Positions 1 to 11,867 of a stretch of 64,000 nucleotides of DNA are shown one piece after another (the stretch's first letter is position 1; the number at the start of each line of letters is the position of its first letter). The notes below the pieces were generated by a model. It had not been told where the DNA came from and ran no database searches. It saw nothing but the letters and a program-made list of their open reading frames with translations. The DNA comes from Epiperipatus broadwayi. Taxonomy: Eukaryota > Onychophora > Udeonychophora > Euonychophora > Peripatidae. The translations under genes were made by a program, and so were the position numbers. Where the stretch lies: contig JAQFVV010012545.1 of NCBI GenBank assembly GCA_028023455.1, forward strand, positions 744,001 through 808,000, written 5' to 3'.

Positions 1-350
1 AGTATATAGATGTCTTATAGCATCTCAAAATATCTAGAGACATGTATGTTGAAAGTAATAATGAGGGATCCAAAGCAATATGTGAATGAGAGATCAAACA
101 GGTATCATTAATGTCATTGAAATAATAAAGAGACTGAAATGAAGCTGGGCTAGAAATATTGCTAGAAGAGATGATAATAGATTGGCAGTTGAAGTTTTAA
201 ATTGAATCCCAAAAGATTGTAAAAGATCTAGAAAAAGACCATATGTGAGATAGATGAATTGGAGAAATTTGGATTAGACTTGAAACAACGTTCAATCTCA
301 TGTAAATCAATAATGCTTGAAAATATTGATAGAATGAAATATAAAGTAAG
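1..350 (+). mobile_element. LINE-2 family, C-terminal tail fragment (decayed)
   Basis: Conceptual translation in shifting frames gives WARNIARRDDNR, then a KDCKRSRKRP-like basic stretch, then a degraded R-MNW segment. The same order is seen in the longer copy at 45545-47290, which reads KDSNSW, RNCKRPKKRPYLSWMDEIRK. This is the conserved end of the ORF2 protein of a non-LTR retrotransposon, downstream of the reverse transcriptase. Stops interrupt every frame, so it is a dead fragment. It runs off the left edge of the window, so its 5' limit is unknown. The 3' limit is approximate and the (GAT)n tail seen in other copies is not obvious here. Confidence 0.65.
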
Positions 351-1301
351 TTCAGTAGCCTATCTCCTTCCTTCCATTAAAAAACATTAAGATTTTGTAA
401 GTTTGAATTTATAAATTTCACATGTGTGCACACCTGTATGAATATTATTATGAATCTCCTCTTAGTCAATCATTTTTTCATCCTGTATACTCAAGTAATA
501 TGTTCTCCCTATATCTCTAAATTCATTGCTATATTGCTTTTTTTTATAATTTTATTATTTTGTTAATTTTTTTTGTTGCTTTTTTTTATAATTTTATTAT
601 TTTGTTAATTTTTTTTGTTGGTATTTACATGTATATATTTTAATATATAAATGTCTTCTTAAGTGTCATATATGTTAAACATATATATTATATAATGTTG
701 TTAGTTTTAGGTATTCATATAAGGCTGGTAACCAAATGACAGTGGATATTTATACATAAATCATATGTGTCTTCTTTCTCAATAATAGTGAAATATGCAT
801 CATATTACAAATGCTTTTTTTCTTTTATGAACACATTTATTTTACCAAATCAGATTAAACTTATGCCTTTATTCTCCAGTTAGAAATCGATGTTCTCTAA
901 TTAATATTCAATTGTTTAGTTTGTGCATTGAATCTTCATTAAATTCTGAGTTTTTTTTAAATGTTCTTGTATCTATAAATAAATTCTAAACTAAAATTTA
1001 CTTCAAAATTAAATTTATAATATTTATAATCATTGGTGAAAGTAAGGAGGAAGACAAATTAAACATATACTTCAAAATACGAAAATTATTAAATTTATAT
1101 AATAATAAGTTATCATTAAAAATATATCTTCAAAAGGACTGTGTAAAGGTGAAAGAAAGAGTTGTAGGAGAAAAAAAATAAACTTAATACATAATTAGGG
1201 TTGAGATATTTAAGTAATAGAATGAAGAGTAGAAAATTTGGAGAAGATTTCTTGTTTGGTATGTGATGCTTTTAATATCTAATCAATGATAATGTTATAT
1301 A
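351..1301. other. AT-rich stretch without recognised gene
   Basis: No open frame of note and no motif recognised, apart from the small tandem duplication at 536-619. Confidence 0.6.
536..619. repeat. 42-bp tandem duplication, T-rich
   Basis: Two adjacent, essentially identical 42-bp units beginning GCTTTTTTTTATAATT. The identity suggests a recent slippage or duplication event in low-complexity DNA. Confidence 0.85.
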
Positions 1302-2305
1302 CACCTGGGTCTCGTTTTACGCGATAGATAGGTTTTTTAGAAAACACGCGCAAAAATAGATGTAACTTACATTGAAAAAGGGGGAATGCGGTCTGTGATT
1401 TTTCAAAATTCGCGTAAAAGCAAAGCAACAATGTAAAATTACTTTAAAATTCGCGCGCAAAAAAAAATAAGGAAATAAAATATGACTAATAAAAATTTTC
1501 AAATTTGAAAAAAATTGATACAAGACAAACTTTTTAACTATAATATTTAATTTTATTCAAAATAATATATTTTTATGCATAATTTACATTTTTTTTATAC
1601 ATGTTTTAATTATTATCGATATTTGCCGAAAAACATTTTCGTTTGCAAACTGAGGAAATACAACTAGCGCTAACTTCACACTCATGTTGTGTAAATAGAT
1701 TTCTGGTGACAATGTAATTAGTAATTAATCTTTGAGACGATGATTTTATTAATTGTTTATTAACTTAGACTTACGATAATAAAAAGACATTTATTCACCA
1801 CTGCTGGGAAAAATTTAATTAAAATTAACAACTAAAAATTAAATTCTTATTTTTGTCTTTAATTTTCAATTCCGTTTAAAAATCAAATTTCGTTTCACTG
1901 CTATTACTCACCTTTTAAAAATATACTTGCGGGCACTAAATGATTAATAATTGATTATGTTCTTTTTTAAAAAGCAAAAACAGAATGTGATTTAAAATGC
2001 AAAATTAACACACACAATGTTTGAACAAATTTACATTATAATCTTGTAAAATTTAATGTGTGTATACATAAAACATGGAAATTATGATTTTAATTTCATT
2101 ATTGCATAAAATCTTACTATTATAAAGCACTGAAAATATTGAAATTACTAAGATGAAAGTCGAATTCCAATAATGTGCTATTACTTTCAATATAATGTAA
2201 GTGCGTGAAATTTATTATTTAAAGTAATAGCGCATTATCGGAGTTCGACTTCCGGTGAACTTCAAAATCGTGTTAAATAAGTCCGCGTAAAAAGAGACCC
2301 AGGTG
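1302..2305. mobile_element. Tigger/pogo-like non-autonomous DNA transposon, copy 1
   Basis: The element starts CACCTGGGTCTCGTTTTACG and ends with the inverted match (CGCGTAAAAAGAGACCCAGG then TG), flanked by TA on both sides. Two more copies lie at 29049-30252 and 56237-57158. TA target sites and termini rich in TTTTACGCG resemble pogo/Tigger elements of the Tc1/mariner superfamily; that assignment is inference from family knowledge. At 1004 bp with no credible transposase frame it would depend on a transposase made elsewhere. It lies inverted relative to copy 2: its right end matches the left end of copy 2. An internal hairpin occupies about 2157-2255. Confidence 0.8.
2157..2255. repeat. Internal hairpin within Tigger-like copy 1
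   Basis: The arm AATGTGCTATTACTTTCAAT is mirrored by AAAGTAATAGCGCATTATCG, extended on both sides by GTCGAATTCC and GGAGTTCGAC. The arms are about 35 bp around an AT-rich loop. The same hairpin is at 29117-29217 in copy 2 and is missing from the corresponding end of copy 3. Confidence 0.8.
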
Positions 2306-2307
2306 TA

Positions 2308-5300
2308 TATCATTTGTTTTATTAAATATTTAGTTTGATGCCATCCAAAATTTATTTAGTTTATTTTTTTAACAAAATTATTGTAATGTTTTAGTATTCA
2401 GTATTAAATAAAAACCAATTTGCATTTGTTTTTGTTAGTTTATAAAAAGAAAGTAATCTAATATAAATTACCTATTAACCTGAATGACAAATTTAAAAAT
2501 ATAATCTATTTTCACATTATTTGTTTTTTTGATAGACTTTTGTTTTTTTTTTTGCAAGATTTTCTTTTTTCATTGCTTGAAGAAAAAAATTATTTATTTA
2601 TTTTGTTTAATAGATTATTTTGGGAAAATTCAATTCTCTTTCTGTATATTGTAATTTATCTTGTTTTAACATAATCTAATAAATTTGTCTTTTTAAAATC
2701 CCCATTAATTCTGAGAAAAATATTATTAGTTATTTTTCTAGGAAATTGCTTTTATTTATTTTTTTAATGCCTTATGATCAGCAGTATTTTTGGAGTGCTA
2801 ATTAGTGATATTGCTGTTGCTTTCAGATTTTTGTAAGGTTTGTTTACCAATTTTGCATTTATTTTATGACAGCATGGGTTTAAAAATCTCCAAAGATGTC
2901 AGTATCTTATTATAAACAAGTTAATAATACTGCTGATTGATATTCTTTATTTTTAGGCTTCAAGAACAATTGTGAGAATACTTTCAAGTATTTTTCTTTT
3001 ATGTTTCTTCGGAAAGAAAATTTGTATATATAAATGAAAAGAAAAATTGTATATTTTCTATGCATTATTCATATTTTATGAGTATTTTTACATAGTATTT
3101 TAGAAATATATATTCTAAAACAAAAATATTTTTGATTAAATGCAGATTTTATTCAAAAATGTTTGATTTGAACCAAGAACAACTAATTACGATTATCTGA
3201 GAAAAACATGTCTTTATTATGTTCACAGCAGTGATAATTTTGTGATTTATTGATAATTATTTTAAAAAATTTAAAAATAATTTTGTTGCTTAACAATAAT
3301 TTATTTGGAATTTAGAAAGGAAATTAAAATAATATATTTTTTGTTAAAAATACTTTTTATCAGTGATAGCAAAATGGCAATGTTCTACCATTGTATTTAA
3401 GTTTATGATTTTTTTTTATATTTGCATATTTGAAATATTATTTTTAAGAATATTTTTTGTTTGTAAATTTATATTTGTAGCAAATTTAAGTTTTGAAAAT
3501 AGTATGTAGAATAATGACTTATTTTTTTAAAATAAAGTGTTGCAAATATAACTCAAAGAGCCATTAGGGAATGACAAACAAGTTTTTAAGCCAGTTTGGA
3601 TAATGAAATCATTAAAAAATCATTTTTTAGAATTTGCATTTACGGCTTCTATGTATACTCAAATAAATCTTAGGGTTGATTGTTTTTTATTTCAATATGT
3701 TAGCAACAATCAACTTTTCATTCAGACTTTATCAAATAAGTAGAGCAGTCAGATAAATTATGCCATCTGATAATAAAAGGTAGAAATATTTTGGCATTTA
3801 ATTAAAAAGGTAAAATAATAAAGAATATTTTTAATAAGTAAAGAAATGCTTGTTTTATTTTCATAAAATGCATTATAAAGTAAAAAATAAATTATAATTT
3901 TCTTCAGATTTGACAAACCAAACCATAGGTTACTCGTGTTTAAAAATATTTTTAGTCATAAAAAGATTCTAATGATTTAATAAGTCTTTAGATATATTAT
4001 AATAATTCACAAATAAGATTTCCAAAATTTAAATAATCTTGTAAATAACATCAACACCAATCTATTCATACAATTTTTTTAAAAGGCCATTTTTTTAATC
4101 TGGAGAATAGATTGGCATTGTTACAAGAAAGTGGGCATTAGTTGCAAGTATATTTAAATGATTCTTTCGGAATCTGACTTGTGAGTTATCACAGTAATGT
4201 TTTTGGAATTAGTTGTTCTGTGACTAGATCTATAGAAATTAGATATATTTTTGCTTGGAAGAAAGCCATAAAAATTAATAGAATATGGATCGTAGGACTA
4301 TTTTTAATTATGAGCATCCTATGCTTTTATTTATGAAAGGTGAAGAAAATTTATTTTCCACTTTTGCTGCAATTTTTTTTTTTTTAATTTCTTTTAAGTT
4401 TTTATACGGTCATAGCAGTATTTCCAATTTGCTAAATTTTGTTTTTCATTTTCATTCCATATCAGTTTAACACCAAGTAATATTCTATGCTTTAATAATT
4501 TTCATTATTGTTCCTGATGTAATTAATTTAAAATACCATATTGCCCTGAAAATAAGACTGGGTCATGTATTAATGTTTGCTCCAAAAGACACCTTATGGG
4601 TTATTTTCAGGGGATGTCTTATGTTTTTGTGTACAAAAATGTATATTTACTCACATACAAAAATATCCATTTATTCAAAATCTCAAATCAACTGCTCAAA
4701 TATGTCCTCTGTGAATATTTGAATTTTCAGCTAGCAATATGCACTGGGATATTTACATTTAAGCACAAAACTAATCTGGAGTCAAAATAGTATTGAATTT
4801 AAATTTACTATTAAATATAATGTTAACTAAAGACTTGCAAAATAGAAGTGGTAACAAAAATGATTACAGTTAAGAATGATTAACCATACAAAAGCGATGA
4901 TAAAATACCAAGCACAAAATTTCAGAAAACATTTTTGTATTTCACATCACACTAAGTACAATGTTACAACATATGGCAGCATATTGAATTATGAAGATTC
5001 ATATAAGACACATCCATCCATTATCAAGGGCACACATTGAAAACATTTTCCAAATTACTCGTAATAAGCCCTATTCTTTTTTTTTAATTTTTCTTTAGGA
5101 GAAAGATTGATTTATCTTAAACATTATTTATTAAAATAACTTCTGTTATTTAAATTCTTTTAGGATGGAAAAAACACTTAAGAACCAAAACTGATTTTGG
5201 TTTTATTTTGAATATTTAGACACTATCACAATCAAACTCTAAAACTAAATCAAGTATTTAGTATTTTATAGTTTGTTGTAATTTAATTATATCGCTTAAA

Positions 5301-6865
5301 CAATTGTAGAGTAGGGAGTAAATCAAGTATTCTAAATCTAAGTATGAAAATATATATAAAATAAGACCTATAATTACGTAAATGAACTTCATAAATTGTC
5401 CATTATATTGACTTGTGGTAGGTAAAATTTCAAAAATTTGTTAAATCATTCATAACATAAATAAAATTGTTATCTTAGGTCCAAGATTCAGCTGAGAGGA
5501 AATTGTTTCTCTATGTACATAGAATTATGGAAATGTTGAACAAAATTGCATATGTTTTTACAGTCATTCAGTTTTAAATTATAAGATGTGCTATTTGATC
5601 CTGCTAGCATCAATGTTGCATATAAAATTTAAATTTTTTATTAATTTTTGACTAAAATTGTTTGCAAACATTTAAAAAATGTATTCTCTTTGGGAATACA
5701 TATGAATTCAAAGTTTCAACTAAATGGAAAATTAGTAAGTTGATGACAGTTGTTGAGTTATATGATTTACCGGACAGATTAAAAAACGGTAAATTAAATA
5801 AAAACATATAAAAATTAAAATCTGTGCTGATTAAATTTTGCTAATAAGTAACAATTTCATTAGTCACAATTGATGAAAATTAAATCTAGCTATAAATTTC
5901 TCTGTCTTCATAATTTTATAAAATAAAACAAAGTTAAGATTTTTAACACACCGATTTCCATATAGTTTGTTTAAATAAATCTTATTGTAATAATTGATTT
6001 ATGGTATTATTTTTATTGGTTTTTAAGCTATAAAACCTATCTTCTGTGTTTTCTTGTGAATTTCTAGAAATGTATATTCCAAGTAAAAACAGAAATAGAA
6101 TTATGAGTATATCTATTATAAGCCAAACATAAGAAAGAAAAATATTAAATCCTCAGCTGGTAACAGAAGAAAGCCCAGTGAGTTGTGTTTCTCTTTGGAA
6201 GACAGTCAGAAAGACCTTAGCCTTGCAATAGATAATATGTAGGAATTAAAAAATCAAATTGTCTGATGAAAATTTTGAAAATGAAAATGTAAAAATAAAA
6301 CCATGAATGATGATTATGTCCAAGATTGTATGCATTTACTGATCATTCTGAAGAATCATAGTGTTTGTTTTTTTCTGAATATAGTCATACTTCCTCTATT
6401 TATATATCTCTAAAAGATTTAGACTATTTCAAAATCAGCTTAAACAAACTATGTATGAACAATATGAGAATAGGTTGGGATTTTATTACTGAAAATTGTA
6501 ATATTGATGTTCTTGATATGTTAACTTAATATTGAATAGAAATTATGGAAAATACAATTCAGAACTTCACCTCTTTACGGTGCTCTACACATTTTCCAAC
6601 TGCAATTAATTTAAATTCTAAAAGTTTTGAAGATAATGATTAATGTGTCTGTTATATTATTAAAAGACCCATAATCATGAAAGTTTGTAAAGAATTGGGT
6701 TTTGCTCAGATGATGCCTGAATGAGAAGTAATATTCATTTAAAATGATAAAATTTTAGATGTCTTATATACAGCTTTTTTGCCTATATTGTGTATGCATT
6801 ATTACATTTAAAATATTTATGAGATGTAAATAAGCAGTCATGTAAATGGGAAAATATTCACTATC
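2308..6865. other. Long AT-rich stretch without recognised gene
   Basis: No domain, RNA gene or bounded repeat is recognised in these 4.5 kb. Short frames at 4285-4470 and 4596-4790 have low-complexity Phe/Ile/Leu-rich translations and look like chance. Sequence around 4300-4370 resembles 45020-45080 (shared run AGAAAATTTATTTT with similar flanks), which may mark an old dispersed repeat. Confidence 0.55.
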
Positions 6866-7420
6866 AGGAAGAGGTGAAGGAGACAGTAGCATGTTTACTT
6901 ATATAAAATGCCACAATTCCTCTGATGGTGGATTTACAATGACGAGTGTTGACTGCCATTAAATAATTCAACATCCCACTGGCTGCTGGGTTAGGTAACA
7001 TTATTTCAAATCAGAGAAAGATCACTGTAGGTGACAATGGTGAAGCAGAAGCAATAGATGGATGTTCTTTTTTTTTTTTTTTTGAGATTCAGCTAGTGCC
7101 TTAAACCTGTTATGGAAGCTATTGTTGGACAAAGAAAGCAACAGGAAAACACTTGGCCTCATATTTCTCTTATTTTATTATGAGTAGTTCTACAGGAATC
7201 ATTACATTTGTGTTGGGCAAAGAAAGCAACAGGAAAACACTTTGCCTCATATTTCTTTTATTTTATTATGAGTAGTTCTACAGGAATCATTGCATTTGAT
7301 GTTGAGATCTTAGCTAAGAATGGCTTTAATGTCTTGCTCGGCCGGAGTAGAAATGAGGCTGCTCAGGTTGTAAACCTGTAAAATCCTCACAAACTTTATT
7401 CATTGAGAGAAGGCACATTG
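6866..7420 (+). mobile_element. Probable 5' leader of LINE-1
   Basis: This segment is less AT-rich than its surroundings and lies directly upstream of the endonuclease region of LINE-1. It contains an 88-bp direct duplication (7123-7298). No coding potential is recognised. Calling it the LINE 5' untranslated region rests on position only; the true 5' end is not defined because no target-site duplication was found. Confidence 0.4.
7123..7298 (+). repeat. 88-bp tandem duplication upstream of LINE-1
   Basis: Two adjacent units beginning TGTTGGRCAAAGAAAGCAAC and ending with ATCATTRCATTTG differ at only a few bases. Their place just before the endonuclease start recalls the tandem 5' monomers of some LINEs. 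Confidence 0.9.
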
Positions 7421-9071
7421 AGAATTGGCTTGTGAAATGTTAGATCATTGAGAAGAGTTGGGAAATTGGAAAAATTGTTTATAAATAATATTGATGTTAT
7501 AGGATTAAGTGAAGTAGAAGGGATGTGGGGAAGTAAAAAAATGGAGATGTTAATTTATTTTATTTGGATGGTGATAGATCAATAATGGTGTTGGCATTGC
7601 TTTTGGGAAGAGAATTTGGAATAATGTGGCAAAGAGTGATTGTATTGATGATAGGGTAATGATGATGACAATAATTGCAAGTCCTATCTGACTACTAGTT
7701 ATGATGATATTGAAATTGATAAAATACATAAAGTATAGGAAATTATCTAATGTTAAGGAAAAAGTGCATGTATATTGTTATTGGGTGATTGGAATGCTGT
7801 TGTGGAGAAAGGTAAGGACTGGGGAATTATTGGAAATTATAGTATTGAAAAAAAAAATTAAAGAGGTAGCCAGCATGTACAATTTTGTATGGAGAATGGG
7901 TTTGTGATTGCAAACACTTGTTTTAAAAACTATATAAGAAGATTGTATACATGGAAAACTTTAGGTGATAGAAAACATTATCAAATTGATTATGTATTGA
8001 TTCAGGATAACATGCTTTTCCTGGTGATATAAACTCAGATCACAATTTAATTATGGCAAGTTGAGTTTAAAAAAGAATTAAAAAGAGGGGGAAAATATGT
8101 AAAATGGGATTTGGATAAATTGAAAGAAAGGGGGAAAAAATTGGTTTAATATATAAAAAGGATTGTCAAAGATGAGGAATATATTAATAGTCCTGATAAT
8201 TGTTGATGTAGAATTAAAGAAAGATTCTTAAAAGCAGCAAAAAATGAAATGGGTATTATTCAGATGAGGAAAAACTAAACAACCTTGGATAACTGATGGT
8301 ATATTGGAAAAGATGGAAGTAAGAGAAGATGGAAGAAGGTAAATACTGAGGAAAGGCAAAATGTATATAGAAAAATTAATAATGAGTTAAGAAGAGAAAC
8401 AGATTTAGGAAAAGAAAATTGGTTAGAGCAAGAATGTAGAGCGATAGAAATAATTCAACAGGTGAAAAGTTATTATCTGGTATGTGATAGAATAAGAAAT
8501 GTCACTCTGGATAAAAGGCGATGAGTAGCAAATGAGATTGTAGATAAGAATGGAAAGAGTTTAAGTGATAGCAATGATATATTAAAAAGATGGAAAGAAT
8601 ATCTTCAGTGTTTATTTAGAAGAGAATATAATTTAATTAATTATGAACTTGAGAATGAAGAAGATATTGAACTAGATAATAAAGTTATTGACATATTGCC
8701 AGATGAAGTAATAAAGTCAGTTGCAAAAATGAAGAATGGTGTGTTGGATTTAAAGCAATACCTATAGAATTTTTAAAAGAAATGGAGAATTTACTATGAA
8801 GGAAATAGTTGGACTATAACAGTGGAGTTCGGCCTAAAGTTTGTTTTTTTTTAAGAACTATAATGATTCCATTGTTAAAAAGAAGAAAGCTGTTAAATAT
8901 GAAAAATACAGAACAATAAGTTTGTTATGATATGCTTGTAAAGTTTTATTGTGGATTTTAACACAAAGAATTTATGGGAAGATAGAGTATTATATTAAAG
9001 GAGCACACTGGTGTTGTTAGAACAATTGCTGAGAGATATATTGAAAAAGATAAAAGAATTGTATAAGTTTT

Positions 9072-9620
9072 GTGGATTTGAAAGAAGCATTTGAGAGAGT
9101 AGTCTGGAATAAACTTATGACTATCTTAAAAGATAAAGGAGTATTTTGGAAAGAGAGAAGATTGATTTGGAATATGTATACTGGACAAAGGATAATAATT
9201 AAATTGGGGAATAATGAGACTGGTGAAGTGGATATAGAAAGTGATGTTAGGCAAGAATGCAATATGTCACCTGTTATTTTTAATATTTATTTAGAAGACA
9301 TGCTAAATAATTATTTAAACTATGGAGGAGCAAATGTTGGAGGTAGAATAATAAAATGTATAAGATTTGCAGATGATGTGGCTCTTATAGCTGAGGATGA
9401 AACGTGTCTTCAGAATATGTTGAATAAATTGGAACAAGGACATATAGAATATCAAATGAAGATTAATGTTGAGAAGACTAAGTGTTTATGGATAGGGAGA
9501 AATGCAAAAAGACTGCAAATTGAAATCTGTGATAACATAGTTCAACATGTAAAGGGATTTATATATTTGGATAATTGGTTGAGTGAACAGATAAAGGAAT
9601 TTATATATTTGGATAGTTGA
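9072..9620 (+). CDS. LINE-1 reverse transcriptase core, longest surviving frame
   Basis: The 182-codon frame covers RT motifs in order. MDLKEAFERVVW (residues 1-12) matches motif A, the usual D-KAFD; the first Met is simply where the frame opens, and the preceding codons FV fit the FVDLKEAF pattern. VRQECNMSPVIFNIYLEDM (about 60-78) is motif B, where Glu replaces the expected Gly of RQGC. FADDVALIAED (from residue 99) is the catalytic motif C with both aspartates. INVEKTKCLWIGR (about 134-146) is motif D. The frame ends inside a 42-bp triplication. It is a fragment of the broken element at 7421-10190, not a stand-alone gene. Confidence 0.85.
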   Translation: MDLKEAFERVVWNKLMTILKDKGVFWKERRLIWNMYTGQRIIIKLGNNETGEVDIESDVRQECNMSPVIFNIYLEDMLNNYLNYGGANVGGRIIKCIRFADDVALIAEDETCLQNMLNKLEQGHIEYQMKINVEKTKCLWIGRNAKRLQIEICDNIVQHVKGFIYLDNWLSEQIKEFIYLDS

Positions 9621-9674
9621 GTTAGTGAACAGGTAAAGGGAATTATATATTTGGGTAATTGGTTGAGTGAAGAT
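9549..9674 (+). repeat. In-frame 42-bp triplication inside the RT
   Basis: Three consecutive 42-bp units encode VKGFIYLDNWLSEQ, IKEFIYLDS*VSEQ and VKGIIYLGNWLSED. Related LINEs have this segment once (of the type FVYLGS-LSEDG). Each unit is exactly 14 codons, so the frame is kept apart from a stop in the second unit. Confidence 0.9.
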
Positions 9675-10190
9675 GGAAGAAGTGAAGATGAAGTTAAAAG
9701 AAGAAATTGCATTGCAAAGGAGGCATTTATTAAGAGAAAAATATATTTTGTGAACCTTTGAGGAGAAAATTAAGAAAAAGATTAATTAAATGTTATGTGT
9801 GGAGTGTACTAATGTATTGTTGTGAAATATGGGCAATGAGTAGTAAAATTAGGAACAGATTGGAAGCCTTTGGAGAAGAATGTAAAAAATTGGATGAATA
9901 AAATAACAAATGAAGTTGTGAAAAGAGTATATGAAAAAAGAACATTGATTGAGGAAATCAGAGAGAGAAAGAGAAACTAGATTGGACATATATTAAGAAG
10001 ATATTATAGTTTAATGAAAGTTGTTTTGAAGAGATGGTAAGTGGAAATTAGAAGAAAGGATGGAAGAGATTGACATTGTTGGATGATATAAGAGATGGGA
10101 ATGGGAAGAGATACATGAACTTGAACAGCTAGGCAATGAAAAGAGTTGAATGGGAAAATGGTTGACTACTCTCTGGACTATACTGTTGTT

Positions 10191-11591
10191 GATGATCAGT
10201 GTTGCTAATTATTTGATCAATAGAAGTTGTTTTTTTTAATAATTATCCTCATTAGCAGACTTTAATAATAGAATAAAGTCAGTTTAACTGGAAATAATGA
10301 ACAGAAAAAGAAGAAAAAAACTTAAAAGATGAATTTTACAATGATTATATGAATCAATCCAGGAACCACAACTATATTCGTTATATCTCATATTGTTTCT
10401 ATAATCTGTTTACATGGTATCTTGTCATGCTGTCTTTTATTCTGCTATAAAGCTTACATCTTAAAAGCCTTCAATATTTCACCTAATTATAATTCTCCAT
10501 TGTATTTTATTATCAGCCATATCTTTTCAATGATCCTTCAGCAGAAAGTTTTTCTTCTGTAATATTTCAATATCATGTCTAATTTTGAGATCATCATTAC
10601 AATGTAAATAGGGTCTACTTTTCCCACAAAAACTATAAAATATGTTTTAGGAAATCTATTGCTGTCCTTAACTTCATATGTCCAGTTCAATAAAGTTATG
10701 CCATTGTGATAGCAGAGTTTATAGTATCACATTCAGAAAACCTATCCAAATTATTCTTATTATCTTGCCATCATATTTTATTCAATCTTACAGAACATTT
10801 TAAAGTAATGTTTTGATAATGTTTTTATATTACATTGAGAGGGGATTTTTGTTTTAAATGTCTCGCATTTTCCACCAGTGGTGTTGATGCTTTTTATTTT
10901 ATCATGTAGAAGCTGTGTAATATGAATAAACTTCTGCAGACAACTAGCTTTTCAATTAATTAAATCAATAAAAGCATTCTATAAATCATTGCTTTACTTC
11001 ATATTTTTCTTGCATTTTTACAATAAACGTCATGCCCATAGTGCTTCTTGCTTCTCCAAAACTACATTTAATCTAAATAACTATTGGTCTATGATTCAAA
11101 TTTATTAATAAAATAAAGTAATAGAATTTTTGGTCATGATATTTACTAATGACTATGTCTGAATTCCTTTATGGGGCATGGTCATATATAAATATATATC
11201 TAATTTACTAGAATACAAATGAAAATGGTAAGATAAATAATAGGAAAGTAACTGAAAAACGTTAGTAAGAGTGAGATATATCCAGAATCCAAATGAAAGG
11301 GCACAATGTATTCCATCCCAATTAAAGTAGACCTAGACAGTGTGTATGTGTGTGCATAATATGTGGTGAACCCAAAAAAGACTTTATATATATATGGAGA
11401 TGCATTAAAATATTTTTGTGGGTAAAAAAAAAATATCATTTATTTCATATAGATTTTTCTATAAGTAAGACTGACAGAAGATATTATTTTTAAGAAAATG
11501 TTAATAGATGGGCAGTCATAAAATTCTCAGTTTTTATTGTGATTAATTCTTGCTTATTTTGATATCACCGCTATTTTCTTCAGAATTATAG
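10191..11591. other. AT-rich stretch without recognised gene
   Basis: Nothing recognised beyond the fading 3' flank of LINE-1. The minus-strand frame at 11200-11439 is low-complexity and has no domain. Confidence 0.55.
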
Positions 11592-11867
11592 TATAATACA
11601 CCATATACTCCTTAAATTACACTGTACAATGCAGTTAACATAAGATTTATTTTATTTCCTTCCTTACAGTTTCAACTGTCCAGAAGTCATCATCAGAGCT
11701 TTTATCTCAGTATCCTTTCTCTTGCAACTGAAAGCAAGAGAAAGGGTACTGAGATAAAAGCTCTGATGATGACTGCTGGACAGTTGAAACTGTAAGGAAG
11801 GAAATAAAATAAATCTTATGTTAACTCCATTGTACAGTGTAATTTAAGGAGTATATGGTGTATTATA
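11592..11867. repeat. Fold-back element, near-perfect inverted repeat of 276 bp
   Basis: Arms of about 134 bp pair almost completely. The outer ends are TATAATACACCATATACTCC and its complement; the inner ends are TTTATCTCAGTATCCTTTCT with CTTGC against GCAAGAGAAAGGGTACTGAG. The loop is only about 8 nt (AACTGAAA). Few mismatches are visible, for example CAGAAGTCATC against GATGACTGCTG. No coding frame is present. It could be a MITE with almost no interior, or an inverted duplication. Confidence 0.92.

Larger units (their letters stand above)
7421..10190 (+). pseudogene. LINE-1: RTE-like non-LTR retrotransposon polyprotein, inactivated
   Basis: This is a nearly complete but broken ORF2-type protein, endonuclease then reverse transcriptase, which in an active copy would nick DNA and copy its RNA at the nick. 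The endonuclease start reads RIGL*NVRSL (family: TWNVRSL), then VIGLSEVEG, DGDRS, GDWNAVVEKGK, LYTWKTLGDRKHYQIDYVLI and finally the SDHNLIM region. The RT core follows at about 8690-9620, with a GAECKK-like and IKCYVWSVLMYCCEIWAM C-terminal region to about 10190. Frameshifts lie near 7570-7690 and after 8050, and many stops are present, so it cannot be active. The endonuclease resembles RTE-type proteins often annotated as craniofacial development protein 2-like; the clade is inferred from recalled motifs, not a tree. Confidence 0.85.

Noticed and set aside
1317-1523. Minus-strand 68-codon frame
   Set aside because: Lies within the left end of Tigger-like copy 1 and is composed of terminal repeat sequence; no transposase motif.
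9017-9262. Minus-strand 81-codon frame
   Set aside because: Antisense to the LINE-1 reverse transcriptase.
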